From JAOZTV01 sp965371805 (GTDB lineage: Bacteria; Acidobacteriota; Aminicenantia; UBA2199): DNA of 64,000 nt. The position numbers and the translations under genes were made by a program. Of this stretch, positions 56,090-64,000 are shown piece after piece. A model generated the notes under the pieces. That model ran no database searches. It had not been told where the DNA came from and saw nothing but the letters and a program-made list of their open reading frames with translations. The stretch lies in assembly GCA_965371805.1 (NCBI GenBank), contig CBDUZW010000020.1:1-64000 (forward strand), given 5' to 3'. The first letter of the stretch is position 1; each line of letters starts with the position of its first letter.

Positions 56090-56113
56090 GAGCAACACGA
56101 CTACCCTTTAGGG
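56087..56113 (+). repeat. Partial third copy of the tRNA-associated repeat
   Basis: TAGGAGCAACACGACTACCC at 56087-56106 matches the core of the repeats (TAGGAGCGAAGCGACTACCC in copy 2) at 17 of 20 positions. It is followed by TTTAGGG, which keeps the CCC/GGG hairpin. Its first three bases are the stop codon of the dehydrogenase gene. The other hairpins and the tRNA-like end are missing. Confidence 0.5.
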
Positions 56114-56190
56114 AGAGGGACATCTGTAAGAAGTCTTTAATGTTTTTAAAAGCGACATTAATAAGAGTGGATATAATGATAGTTTGATCT

Positions 56191-56538
56191 TTATGTTTTA
56201 TCTGTCTTAAATATTGCTTTTATTTTTTTATTTTGGAATATCCATGCCGAGAGTATCGTGAAGAGGACCACAGCAAACAGGATAATGCCGAGGCGTATCC
56301 AGGCGGCATCAATATTCTGCCTCGCTTTGATCAGGACAATTGCTCGTTCCAGCCAGATGAAACCACCTGCCAATAAGAATAACTGAAATCCCCGCATTAC
56401 CCAACGCTTCCTGGTTAACAAAACAAGAGGTAATAATAGACAAACCACGGGCAACCAGTCATTACCCACTCGGGAGAAATGAGCTGCCAACAATAGGGAG
56501 GATAACACCGGTAATATAAATAAAAATTTATGTTTCAT
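56191..56538 (-). CDS. Small integral membrane protein
   Basis: The 115-residue protein has four hydrophobic segments (about 4-20, 27-43, 49-67 and 82-106) and a short basic C-terminus (KAIFKTDKT). No family is recognised. The codon choice resembles the preceding dehydrogenase gene more than the general background. No clear ribosome site precedes the ATG. The next gene, on the other strand, is 201 bases away. Confidence 0.6.
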   Translation of the reverse strand: MKHKFLFILPVLSSLLLAAHFSRVGNDWLPVVCLLLPLVLLTRKRWVMRGFQLFLLAGGFIWLERAIVLIKARQNIDAAWIRLGIILFAVVLFTILSAWIFQNKKIKAIFKTDKT

Positions 56539-56739
56539 AGTACAAATGTACCAAAAGATTGTTTTATGTGCAAGTGTCTGTCCAGAAGATTCTATTGTTA
56601 GTTTCTTAGAATTTTATTGAAATATTAATTTTATCGTGATAGGGTTTCAAAATGATTAGCAAATTTATTATTTTTATACAATCAAAAAAAAATATCTTAA
56701 AACTGTTGATTTTAAGGTAGAACAAAGAAGGGAAAATAT

Positions 56740-57321
56740 ATGAGAGTCATAGCATTTAACGGAAGTGGAAGGAAAGATAAAAACGGAAATACCGCCATAC
56801 TAATCAATTATGTTCTAAAGGAACTTGAAAAAGAAGGAATCGAAACCCAACAGTTTTCCCTTGCTGGAAAGAAGATAAGTGGGTGTATTGCCTGTTATAA
56901 ATGTGCTGAGAATAAGGACCGGCGTTGCGTAATGAAAAATGATATTCTCAATGACTGCATCGAAAAAATGCTTGAAGCTGACGCAATCATTATGGGATCA
57001 CCTGTCTATTTTGCTAACATTACCGCCGAAATAAAAGCTTTGATCGATCGTGCCGGGATGGTGGCAAAGCAGAATGATGATATGTTCAGACGCAAAGTAG
57101 GGGCCGCAATAATTGCAGTCCGACGTGGCGGGAGTCTCACTGCTTTCAATTCTATAAATCACTTCTTCTTAATCAACCAGATGTGTGTTCCTGGGTCTAG
57201 TTATTGGAATCTGGGCATCGGCTCTGAGCCGGGCAGCGTCGAAAAAGATGAAGAAGGAATTCATACTATGAAAGTTCTCGGGCAGAATATGGCCTGGATG
57301 TTAAAAAAACTAAAGGGATAA
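56740..57321 (+). CDS. Flavodoxin-family reductase, iron-sulfur flavoprotein-like
   Basis: The 193-residue protein has the FMN phosphate-binding loop FNGSGRKDKNGNTA at 6-19, a MGSPVYFANITAEIKALIDR segment and a cysteine cluster C49-x2-C52-x2-C55-x7-C63. This cysteine spacing is that of Isf-type iron-sulfur flavoproteins that hold a 4Fe-4S cluster near FMN; reduction of oxygen, peroxide or quinone-like substrates is the known type of activity. GAAGGGA before the ATG is the ribosome site. A 39-codon ORF follows 36 bases later. Confidence 0.85.
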   Translation: MRVIAFNGSGRKDKNGNTAILINYVLKELEKEGIETQQFSLAGKKISGCIACYKCAENKDRRCVMKNDILNDCIEKMLEADAIIMGSPVYFANITAEIKALIDRAGMVAKQNDDMFRRKVGAAIIAVRRGGSLTAFNSINHFFLINQMCVPGSSYWNLGIGSEPGSVEKDEEGIHTMKVLGQNMAWMLKKLKG

Positions 57322-57357
57322 TAAAATTATATCAAAGATGCTATAAAGGAGGAAACA

Positions 57358-57477
57358 ATGTTCATAGAAGTTGAAAAAACAGGTACATTACAGGGGTTTT
57401 ATTCTATTCTGGATAAAATGATACATAATGAGAACGTCAGATGGCTAAAGTCCCTGCAGAGGTTCCGTAAGAACTAA
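57358..57477 (+). CDS. Small ORF downstream of the flavoprotein
   Basis: The 39-residue ORF has an excellent ribosome site, AAAGGAGG, seven bases before the ATG. The peptide, MFIEVEKTGTLQGFYSILDK and a basic C-terminal helix, matches nothing that I know. It may be a tiny coupled protein or the 5' piece of a lost gene. Confidence 0.45.
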   Translation: MFIEVEKTGTLQGFYSILDKMIHNENVRWLKSLQRFRKN

Positions 57478-57591
57478 AAATAGCAAATAATATTGACAAT
57501 AAAAATTTAAACTATTTTTTATATTTTTCTTTCACAAAAAACAACCTATTTTCTTGACAAAAGAAATCTAAATTGATATCTTCATAAGGTA

Positions 57592-60390
57592 ATGGGAATT
57601 AAGGTGCCTGAAAAAAAGAAGGGTCAATGCAATCCTAATAATTTGTCTAAGCAGGAGGTGGAATATTTACGAAAGTGTGATATACATTCTCGTGTTTATC
57701 CTCAACATATGAAAAGATTATGCCTTATTATTATATTCGTATTTATAACTTTACAAATATCAGTTGTTAATTACGCTGCTCAAAATTTACCTTATAAGCT
57801 TGACCCTGACAAAAAATTCTCTCAATATATTCTTGAGAATTATAGGACCGATAGTGGTTTGCCTTCAAATATTCTAAGAAATATTCATCATGCAAAGAAC
57901 GGATATATATGGATATCATCCTATGACGGGCTTGTTCGTTTCGATGGAACAAAATTCACGGTCTTTAACAGCCAGAATACAGAAATTTTTAAAATTGATG
58001 GGTTTTCGGTTTTTGCAGAAGATCAAAATGACAGACTTTTAATTGGTACGTTTGGTAACGGTGTATATACATATAAAAATGGGATTTTCGAAAAGCTTGG
58101 AAGCAAAGAATTTGATGAAATTATTGAGAGTATTCTTATTGACAAAGATGAAAATATTTGGATCGGAACTCGAAATTCCGGATTATATATATTCAAGGAT
58201 GGATTGTATAAAAAAATGTTCGAGGATTCTGATAAAATAAACAGCAGCGTTATTACGATGCTTCAAAAAGAGAATGGAGAGATTTATTTTGGTACAAGCA
58301 AAGAAGGTGTTTTTTCGTACAAAAATGGCATACTAAACGCAATTCCCGAAAATCATAAACTTATGGAAAAAACTATTCATTCTATTGCTTATAATGATTC
58401 CGGGATCTTGTGGATCGGTACAATACGGGGCTTGTATAAGTTCGATGGTAAACAATTAATATTTATAGAGGCATTAAGCAATCAATATATTACCAAACTT
58501 TATAATGATGCCTCTAATAATTTATTTATAAGTTCAAGGAAAGGTATTTACCGGAAGACAACTCGTTTAGAATGGCAAAATTTGACAATTGAATTAAATA
58601 TATCAAATTCGAATGATTTTGTCTTTGATCATGAAGGAAATATGTGGATAACAAGTTTCCGTGAAGGATTGTTTTCTTTGAAAGACAGTAAGATAACAAG
58701 TTATTCGGCTTCAGATGGAATTAAAGGAGGAATAAATGCAGTTATTGAACTGCAGGACAATCGTTTTTTGATTGGAAGTCGATCCGGCAACTTATACACT
58801 GCAGATAGTACCGGAGTAAAACCTTTTAAAATAAAGAATTCTTTATCAGATGGATATCTCACACATATAGTTAAAGACAGCAGAGATAATATTCTGATAA
58901 GCACAACTGAAGGAATATTAAAAATAACGCCTGACGGGACTGAAATTTGGCTGACAAAAAAAATAGGTTTGGGTAAGATTTTTGTAAGGCTGGTATTTGA
59001 AGACTCCCAACATAACTTATGGATTGGTACTAATAGAAAAGGATTGATAAAATTACTCACTGACGGCAGCCATGTTATATATGACAAATCAGACGGTCTA
59101 AAAGGAAATATGATATTGTCGATTGCTGAAGATAAAAATAAAAGTATTATTATTGGAACAGCAGGAGGAGGATTAAGTTTTATTACAAAAGAGAACAGAA
59201 TAAAAAACTTTACTAAAAAAAGCGGTTTCCCTACCAATACTACTTTTTATACATATATAGATAAAACCGGGACAAAATGGATTGCTTCTAATACCGGATT
59301 AATCAGATTTAAGGATAATACATTTTTTACTTTTTCAAAGAAAAATGGTTTTCCTGCAAATACGGTTTATAAAATTTTAGAAGATAATAATGAAGATTTC
59401 TGGATAACATCTAATTCTGAGATTATCAGGGTATCCAGGAGATCTCTTGATGAATTTGCCACTAACAAAATTACAAATTTGGAATACAAAACATATGGCA
59501 AGCTTAGTGGAATAAAACAAGCTGAATTTACAACTGTTTCAAATATTTTAAAAGCAAAAAACGGTTCCTTATGGTTTGCCTCAACCACCATACTAATAAG
59601 TATAGAAACTGAGAAACTACCTTTTAACAAAATAGAACCACCTGTTTTCATAGAGGGTATGAGAGCTGACAATATTAAAGTAAATATTAACCGCAAAATT
59701 ATGCTCTCCCCGGAAACAAATAGAATTACATTAGACTACACTGCCTTACATTATTTTGCTCCTTCAAAAGTTCATTTCAAATACAAACTTGAAGGATATG
59801 AAAACAACTGGATAGAAACCGGAAACAAACGATCAGTTTCTTATACAAATCTTTCTTATGGGGATTATACATTTAATGTGATAGCTTGTAATAATGATGG
59901 TGTCTGGAATAAAGAAGGAGCCAGACTATCATTTACTGTAAAACGTTTTTGGTACGAAACTTTTTTGTTTAAAGTTTTAGTGACCTTACTAGTTTTAGGT
60001 TTTATATTTATTCTTTATAAAATAAGAGTAAAACAACTGGAAAGAAGTCGCACAAAATTGGAACAAATCGTAAAAGAACGTACTGCTGATGTTGTAAAGC
60101 AAAAAGAAGAAATTCAAACTCAAGCGGTGAAACTGAAAGCCTCCGTTAAAGAGATCAATGAAAAAAACAAGACACTTTCTGATTATATTACAGAGTTAAA
60201 AGTGTTGCGTGGAATTGTTCCTATATGTTCTTCCTGTAAAAAAATAAGAGATTCTGACGGTCATTGGGATCATATTGAATCATATATAGAAAGTCGTTCT
60301 GAAGCACAATTCTCCCATGGTATTTGTAAAGAGTGTGAAGTAAAACTTTATGGAGATCAAGAGTGGTATAAAAAAAGGGGAAATAAATAA
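57592..60390 (+). CDS. Beta-propeller sensor with Y_Y_Y domain and zinc-finger-like tail
   Basis: The 932-residue protein has about twelve propeller repeats (IWISSYDGLVRFDG, ILWIGTIRGLYKFDG, LWIGTNRKGL and so on) at about 75-640, a Y_Y_Y domain (about 705-780) and a membrane helix near 791-811. A coiled coil (ERTADVVKQKEEIQTQAVK) leads to a C-terminal cysteine module with C879, C882, C912 and C915 (ICSSCKKIRDSDGHW, then GICKECEV). That module is common as a tail on sensory proteins. No kinase or DNA-binding output is present. An in-frame ATG at 57709 gives a plain signal peptide (MKRLCLIIIFVFI) and may be the true start, though no ribosome site supports it. Confidence 0.82.
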   Translation: MGIKVPEKKKGQCNPNNLSKQEVEYLRKCDIHSRVYPQHMKRLCLIIIFVFITLQISVVNYAAQNLPYKLDPDKKFSQYILENYRTDSGLPSNILRNIHHAKNGYIWISSYDGLVRFDGTKFTVFNSQNTEIFKIDGFSVFAEDQNDRLLIGTFGNGVYTYKNGIFEKLGSKEFDEIIESILIDKDENIWIGTRNSGLYIFKDGLYKKMFEDSDKINSSVITMLQKENGEIYFGTSKEGVFSYKNGILNAIPENHKLMEKTIHSIAYNDSGILWIGTIRGLYKFDGKQLIFIEALSNQYITKLYNDASNNLFISSRKGIYRKTTRLEWQNLTIELNISNSNDFVFDHEGNMWITSFREGLFSLKDSKITSYSASDGIKGGINAVIELQDNRFLIGSRSGNLYTADSTGVKPFKIKNSLSDGYLTHIVKDSRDNILISTTEGILKITPDGTEIWLTKKIGLGKIFVRLVFEDSQHNLWIGTNRKGLIKLLTDGSHVIYDKSDGLKGNMILSIAEDKNKSIIIGTAGGGLSFITKENRIKNFTKKSGFPTNTTFYTYIDKTGTKWIASNTGLIRFKDNTFFTFSKKNGFPANTVYKILEDNNEDFWITSNSEIIRVSRRSLDEFATNKITNLEYKTYGKLSGIKQAEFTTVSNILKAKNGSLWFASTTILISIETEKLPFNKIEPPVFIEGMRADNIKVNINRKIMLSPETNRITLDYTALHYFAPSKVHFKYKLEGYENNWIETGNKRSVSYTNLSYGDYTFNVIACNNDGVWNKEGARLSFTVKRFWYETFLFKVLVTLLVLGFIFILYKIRVKQLERSRTKLEQIVKERTADVVKQKEEIQTQAVKLKASVKEINEKNKTLSDYITELKVLRGIVPICSSCKKIRDSDGHWDHIESYIESRSEAQFSHGICKECEVKLYGDQEWYKKRGNK

Positions 60391-60432
60391 ATATATATTA
60401 ACTTTAAGGAATAAGAACTTAAATATAAAAAA

Positions 60433-61146
60433 ATGATGAAAAAACAAATTACTTTTTTAAAAGGAATATCAATTTTTGTTATATTTACTGTTTATTTTTA
60501 TTTTCTTCTTTTTACTTTATTGCCTTTATTAAAATCAAATTTTTCTATACATCCAGCACTGTATTGGTTCATAACTGCTTATTTTTTATTTATTCCCATA
60601 TTTGTATATGCAGTAATAGCAACGATATTTGAAGGAAATAAAGATAAAAAAAGTATATTTTCAGCTCTGAACATTAGAGTCTTTACTAAAAAAGACTGGC
60701 TCTATTCTATTGGCGGCATTCTCTTAACTTTTATTTTAACAGGTGTCATTTTTGGAATATCATTATTACTAAACAAATATTTTGGTGTGAGAATGCTTGA
60801 TACAACACCCTGGTTTATGAAGATGGAGCCGTTTTATGGACTTGAAAAACTATATTTACTTATCTGGCTACCAATGTTCTTTTTTAATATTGTAGGTGAA
60901 GAGATATTATGGCGCGGTTACATCCAATCCAGATTGAATGGGAAATATGCATGGTTATTGTGTTCTTTTCTGTGGTTGCTTTTTCATATACCATTTGGAA
61001 TGGATATGGTGATAATGGTTACCCCTATAATATTAATAGCTCCATATTTATTTGATAAGACCAAAAATACATTAGTAGGGATATTTATTCATGGTATTTT
61101 CAACGGACCTATCTTTGTTGCAATAGCATTAGGTTTAATAAAGTGA
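60433..61146 (+). CDS. CPBP family intramembrane glutamic endopeptidase
   Basis: The 237-residue membrane protein has about seven hydrophobic helices and the CPBP (Abi/Rce1-like) motifs: VGEEILWRGYIQSRL (EExxxR), then FLWLLFHIPFG, and GIFIHGIFNG near the C-terminus. It should be a membrane-embedded protease, related to bacteriocin self-immunity and prenyl-CAAX processing proteins. The role is unknown. It follows the propeller sensor by 42 bases and may be in the same transcript. Confidence 0.88.
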   Translation: MMKKQITFLKGISIFVIFTVYFYFLLFTLLPLLKSNFSIHPALYWFITAYFLFIPIFVYAVIATIFEGNKDKKSIFSALNIRVFTKKDWLYSIGGILLTFILTGVIFGISLLLNKYFGVRMLDTTPWFMKMEPFYGLEKLYLLIWLPMFFFNIVGEEILWRGYIQSRLNGKYAWLLCSFLWLLFHIPFGMDMVIMVTPIILIAPYLFDKTKNTLVGIFIHGIFNGPIFVAIALGLIK

Positions 61147-61261
61147 AATAAGTCCTACTTAAATTTAGACGCATTATAAAACAATTTTTACTCTTCTAAG
61201 GAGTAAAATTAAAATATTGCTTTATTTTGACTTTATTTTTATGAGATGATATATATTAAAA

Positions 61262-62908
61262 ATGGGCAAACAAAAATTTGGTAACTATGAAATTTTAAAA
61301 AAGCTTGGTGAAGGGGGGATGGGAGCTGTATACCTTGCTCGCGACCTGAACCTCGAACGGGAAGTAGCCATTAAGATCATTGCCCCGGAATTATCCAGGC
61401 ATGACCGTTTAGTTTCCAGGTTCCGTGTGGAAGCTATAGCCCAGGCAAAACTAAACCACACAAATATTGTTACTATACACTCATTCAGTCAGGAAAAAAA
61501 TATTTATTATATTGTCATGGAATATGTTGATGGAAAAAGCCTTAATGTCCTACTTAAAGAAAAACTTCCGGTATTACAGTCTTTGAAAATATTCTCCCAG
61601 ATCCTGGATGGTGTTGCCTATGCTCATTCACAGGGTGTTGTCCATCGGGATATTAAACCCGCTAATGTTTTTTTAACCTCCAAACAAATAGCAAAAATTG
61701 GAGATTTCGGAATTGCAAAAATAGAGGGTATTGAAGGAATAACCAGAGTGGGTACAGCTATAGGATCTCCGGTCTATTCATCTCCTGAACAACTCCTGGG
61801 TGAAACTATTGATAACCGGACCGATATCTACTCCCTGGGGATCACTCTATACGAGATGCTGACTTTTGAACCATATTTAAAGATTTCCGGTGATACCGAC
61901 TATTCTGCTATAAAAAAAGCCCTTGAATACAATCCTCCGGAACCTTCTACAAAAAATCCGGACATTCCTGCCAAATTAGATGACATAATAATGAAATGTA
62001 TTGCAAAAAAACCGGATTCTCGATTCAAGGATGTTAAAAAGATTGGACTGGAAGTTAAACAGCTCATCTCTTCCTTAGAAAAGATCCCTGAGATTCAAGC
62101 AGGTGAGCTTCCAACTGTGGAATCTCCAATAGAGATAAGTATTCCAAAGACCATCATGTTCAATAAAACACAAATATTGATTGGTTCAGTTGTTATTCCC
62201 ATTATATTTATTATTCTAATTATTTTAATAGTTTCTGAAGGAAGTAGTCCATCATTTAAGACCAGCCATGTTAAAGGAACTTCAAAGCAAATAAATTCCA
62301 CAATCAGGAAAACTGATTCAGCGAAGCATTCAAAGGTCCAACCCAGTGGAGCAAAAGTGGAAAATCTCATTGAAAAACCTTTAACAACCGAAATGGAATC
62401 CCTTTCTGAAACCATAATAGAGATGAATTGGCACATAAAAAGAGGAAATTACCAGGTAGCTATTAATTTGGGAAAGGAAACCATCCGGAACGGAACTGTC
62501 AGTGGAGATATTTATTTGGTAATAGCCCAGTCTTATTATTGTTATGGTAAGAAAGAACAAATCCGTATCAATTATATGAAAGCATTGGAATATAGTAACT
62601 CTCTCAAATTCAAGGTTGCATATCAATATACAAACGATCTTATTATCGATGGGATCCTAGGTATAAGTAGTCAAGACATAAAATTTACTCCATCTGATAA
62701 AGGTTTAAGTCGCTCTAAATTTAATATATCCATGGATATAATAGGAGATATCAGTCATAAGTTTTTGAATAAGGATAACAGTGAAACCTCAAAGTTAATT
62801 ATATGGGACATAGAAAAAAAAAAATACAGCCTGTTGGTAAGAGACAGCTACAAAAAGTCCGGAAGTTTTATTAAAGATATTATCAATACTCTAAGTAAGA
62901 AGCAATAA
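61262..62908 (+). CDS. Membrane Ser/Thr protein kinase
   Basis: Hanks-type kinase at about 8-275: glycine loop GEGGMGAVYLA, catalytic H128-R129-D130 in VVHRDIKPANVFL, D148-F-G in IGDFGIAK, and SPEQ in SPVYSSPEQLLG. A membrane helix lies near 302-325 (ILIGSVVIPIIFIILIIL). About 220 extracytoplasmic residues follow, with a TPR-like segment (YQVAINLGKETIRNGTVSGD). The kinase faces the cytoplasm, and the tail could sense envelope signals. It lies two genes downstream of the propeller sensor that lacks a kinase; a link is inference only. Confidence 0.93.
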   Translation: MGKQKFGNYEILKKLGEGGMGAVYLARDLNLEREVAIKIIAPELSRHDRLVSRFRVEAIAQAKLNHTNIVTIHSFSQEKNIYYIVMEYVDGKSLNVLLKEKLPVLQSLKIFSQILDGVAYAHSQGVVHRDIKPANVFLTSKQIAKIGDFGIAKIEGIEGITRVGTAIGSPVYSSPEQLLGETIDNRTDIYSLGITLYEMLTFEPYLKISGDTDYSAIKKALEYNPPEPSTKNPDIPAKLDDIIMKCIAKKPDSRFKDVKKIGLEVKQLISSLEKIPEIQAGELPTVESPIEISIPKTIMFNKTQILIGSVVIPIIFIILIILIVSEGSSPSFKTSHVKGTSKQINSTIRKTDSAKHSKVQPSGAKVENLIEKPLTTEMESLSETIIEMNWHIKRGNYQVAINLGKETIRNGTVSGDIYLVIAQSYYCYGKKEQIRINYMKALEYSNSLKFKVAYQYTNDLIIDGILGISSQDIKFTPSDKGLSRSKFNISMDIIGDISHKFLNKDNSETSKLIIWDIEKKKYSLLVRDSYKKSGSFIKDIINTLSKKQ

Positions 62909-62978
62909 TATCGATTTTAGAGGCAGCTAGTCATGATGTCTATCCCTGTCAGAAATCTTTGTTGACGTTTCAGTTGGA

Positions 62979-63074
62979 ATGAAGTGGTTTAAAGCAATTG
63001 AATTATTACTAAAATATGGTGCCGATGTTAATGCAAGATCAGACAGAGATTTAAAATATGGGGGTACTAAATAA
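62979..63074 (+). pseudogene. Ankyrin-repeat remnant
   Basis: The 31-codon ORF contains one recognisable ankyrin-like repeat end (AIELLLKYGADVNARSD). No ribosome site is present and the rest of any repeat protein is missing, so it looks like a decayed gene. The remainder of the 409-base gap (62909-63317) has no other feature I can support. Confidence 0.5.
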
Positions 63075-63317
63075 GTTTTAAAAAAATAAGCTAAAATATA
63101 GTTACTGACCCTTTTATAATCAACGATAATATTCCGATGATAAAGTGAAGGATTTATTAAACAATATAAAATTCATAGTAAAAAACATGAAAATTTAATT
63201 GCTCTGTCATGAAATTTGGATAAAAATATAGAATAATATATAATATATTTTAACAAATGAAGGATACAAATTTAATACCTGCTATTTATATATATAGATT
63301 ATAGGAGAAAATCGAAT

Positions 63318-64000
63318 ATGTCAGATCTATTTAAACTACTAACACCCTTTACCTATTGGCTATTGATTGCTTTATGGTCTTTTATTCTAATATTTTACAT
63401 AAAAAAGATGTGGGTGAGTAATACAAAGCGTTTATTCCTAACTTTGATTGTAATTCTAGCTATTGATGCATTTCGAACTTTATTTGAAAGTTTTTATTTT
63501 GGTATCTGGTATACATCTCTGGCAGGTCTGATCCCTAAACATATTGGCGAGTTTCTCATGCGTCCTGAAATGGTTATCATTCCTAAAATTCTGAATGTGA
63601 TAGCTGCTGTAATTGTGATTTTACTTTTACTCAAAGGCTGGTTGCCAAAGGAAGAGGAAGAAAAAAATCTGCAGGAAAAGGCACTCAAAGATAGTGAACA
63701 AATGTTACTGAATATTACAGAAAACATTCCTGGAGTTATCTATGAATTTTATGCCGATTCAATTGGCAAGTATGGATTAAATTATGTCAGTGGACCGGTT
63801 GAAGAGCTTTTTGGGCTTTCTAATGAAGTTGAAGGTTTTTTTGAGAGATTTGTTGAAAGAATACCAACTCAAAAAGAACGTGATGCTTTTATTGCTTCAA
63901 ACGATGAGGTTGTCAGAGAATTTAAAGAGTGGGATTTTACAACACGTTTCATAAAACCGTCCGGTGAAGAAATTTGGATTCGGGGACAATCAAAGCCTGC
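63318..64000 (+). CDS. PAS-domain membrane sensor protein (cut by window end)
   Basis: The gene starts at an ATG with AGGAG (63303-63307) ten bases upstream and is open to the window end (227 codons). Residues 1-115 hold three hydrophobic helices (FTYWLLIALWSFILIFYI, LTLIVILAI, VIAAVIVILLLL). A coiled segment then leads to a PAS-type domain beginning MLLNITENIPGVIYEFYA. The C-terminal output (histidine kinase or GGDEF) is outside the window. Confidence 0.85.
   Translation, partial: MSDLFKLLTPFTYWLLIALWSFILIFYIKKMWVSNTKRLFLTLIVILAIDAFRTLFESFYFGIWYTSLAGLIPKHIGEFLMRPEMVIIPKILNVIAAVIVILLLLKGWLPKEEEEKNLQEKALKDSEQMLLNITENIPGVIYEFYADSIGKYGLNYVSGPVEELFGLSNEVEGFFERFVERIPTQKERDAFIASNDEVVREFKEWDFTTRFIKPSGEEIWIRGQSKP

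Overview
The window is an AT-rich stretch of a bacterial chromosome, densely coded on both strands. The gene content points to a flagellated, Gram-negative-type (two-membrane) bacterium with an anaerobic lifestyle. There is a flagellin, a TonB-dependent outer-membrane receptor, an outer-membrane barrel protein, a lipoprotein, an aldehyde:ferredoxin oxidoreductase-family tungsten enzyme, an Rrf2-controlled Fe-S assembly locus, and several large beta-propeller sensors and Ser/Thr kinases. This mix is common in FCB-type lineages, spirochaete-like lineages and uncultured candidate phyla. No rRNA or ribosomal protein is present, so I do not name a taxon.

Layout. 0.3-2.5 kb: methyltransferase, PilZ protein, membrane protein. 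2.7-10 kb: a tight four-gene operon (PrkA, YeaH-like VWA protein, SpoVR, second PrkA-like ATPase). 10-12.4 kb (minus): a tandem double adenylate kinase with a divergent second half, a phosphoglycerate-mutase-like metalloenzyme, and a start-less 4Fe-4S ferredoxin remnant. 12.7-17.3 kb: DUF6498-type membrane protein, HD protein, outer-membrane protein, membrane LuxR regulator and a lone flagellin. 17.4-20.7 kb: Rrf2 regulator, cysteine desulfurase, IscU scaffold and a permease with a heavy-metal-binding tail, with two matching operators at the two promoters. 20.8-29.5 kb: zinc-ribbon protein, GlgC, a propeller-receptor Ser/Thr kinase, a DUF4388/TPR protein and a Na/phosphate cotransporter.

29.7-35 kb: TonB receptor, YfiR-like periplasmic protein and hybrid histidine kinase, which look like one signalling module. 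35-45.8 kb: YjbQ and AMMECR1 proteins, the riboflavin genes ribBA/ribE/ribD behind ftsY, an AOR-family enzyme, a DUF6599-like protein, a substrate-binding-like protein without a signal peptide, and an acyl-ACP/CoA ligase. 46-50 kb: a TPM/Sel1 lipoprotein and a large exported protein that seems frameshifted at a run of eight A. 49.9-53.8 kb: ABC-F ATPase, a palindromic repeat element, DHH phosphoesterase and HAD protein.

53.9-56.1 kb is an accessory-looking spot: tRNA-Ser(UGA), two structured 113-bp repeats that recreate tRNA 3' end sequence, an opine-dehydrogenase-like gene of visibly different base composition, and a partial third repeat at its stop codon. 56-64 kb: small membrane protein, iron-sulfur flavoprotein-like reductase, second propeller sensor, CPBP protease, Ser/Thr kinase, an ankyrin remnant and the start of a PAS sensor that runs off the end.

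The most interesting items are the TonB/YfiR/histidine-kinase module, the receptor Ser/Thr kinase, the tRNA-associated structured repeats, the exported pair at 46-50 kb, and the paired Rrf2 operators.
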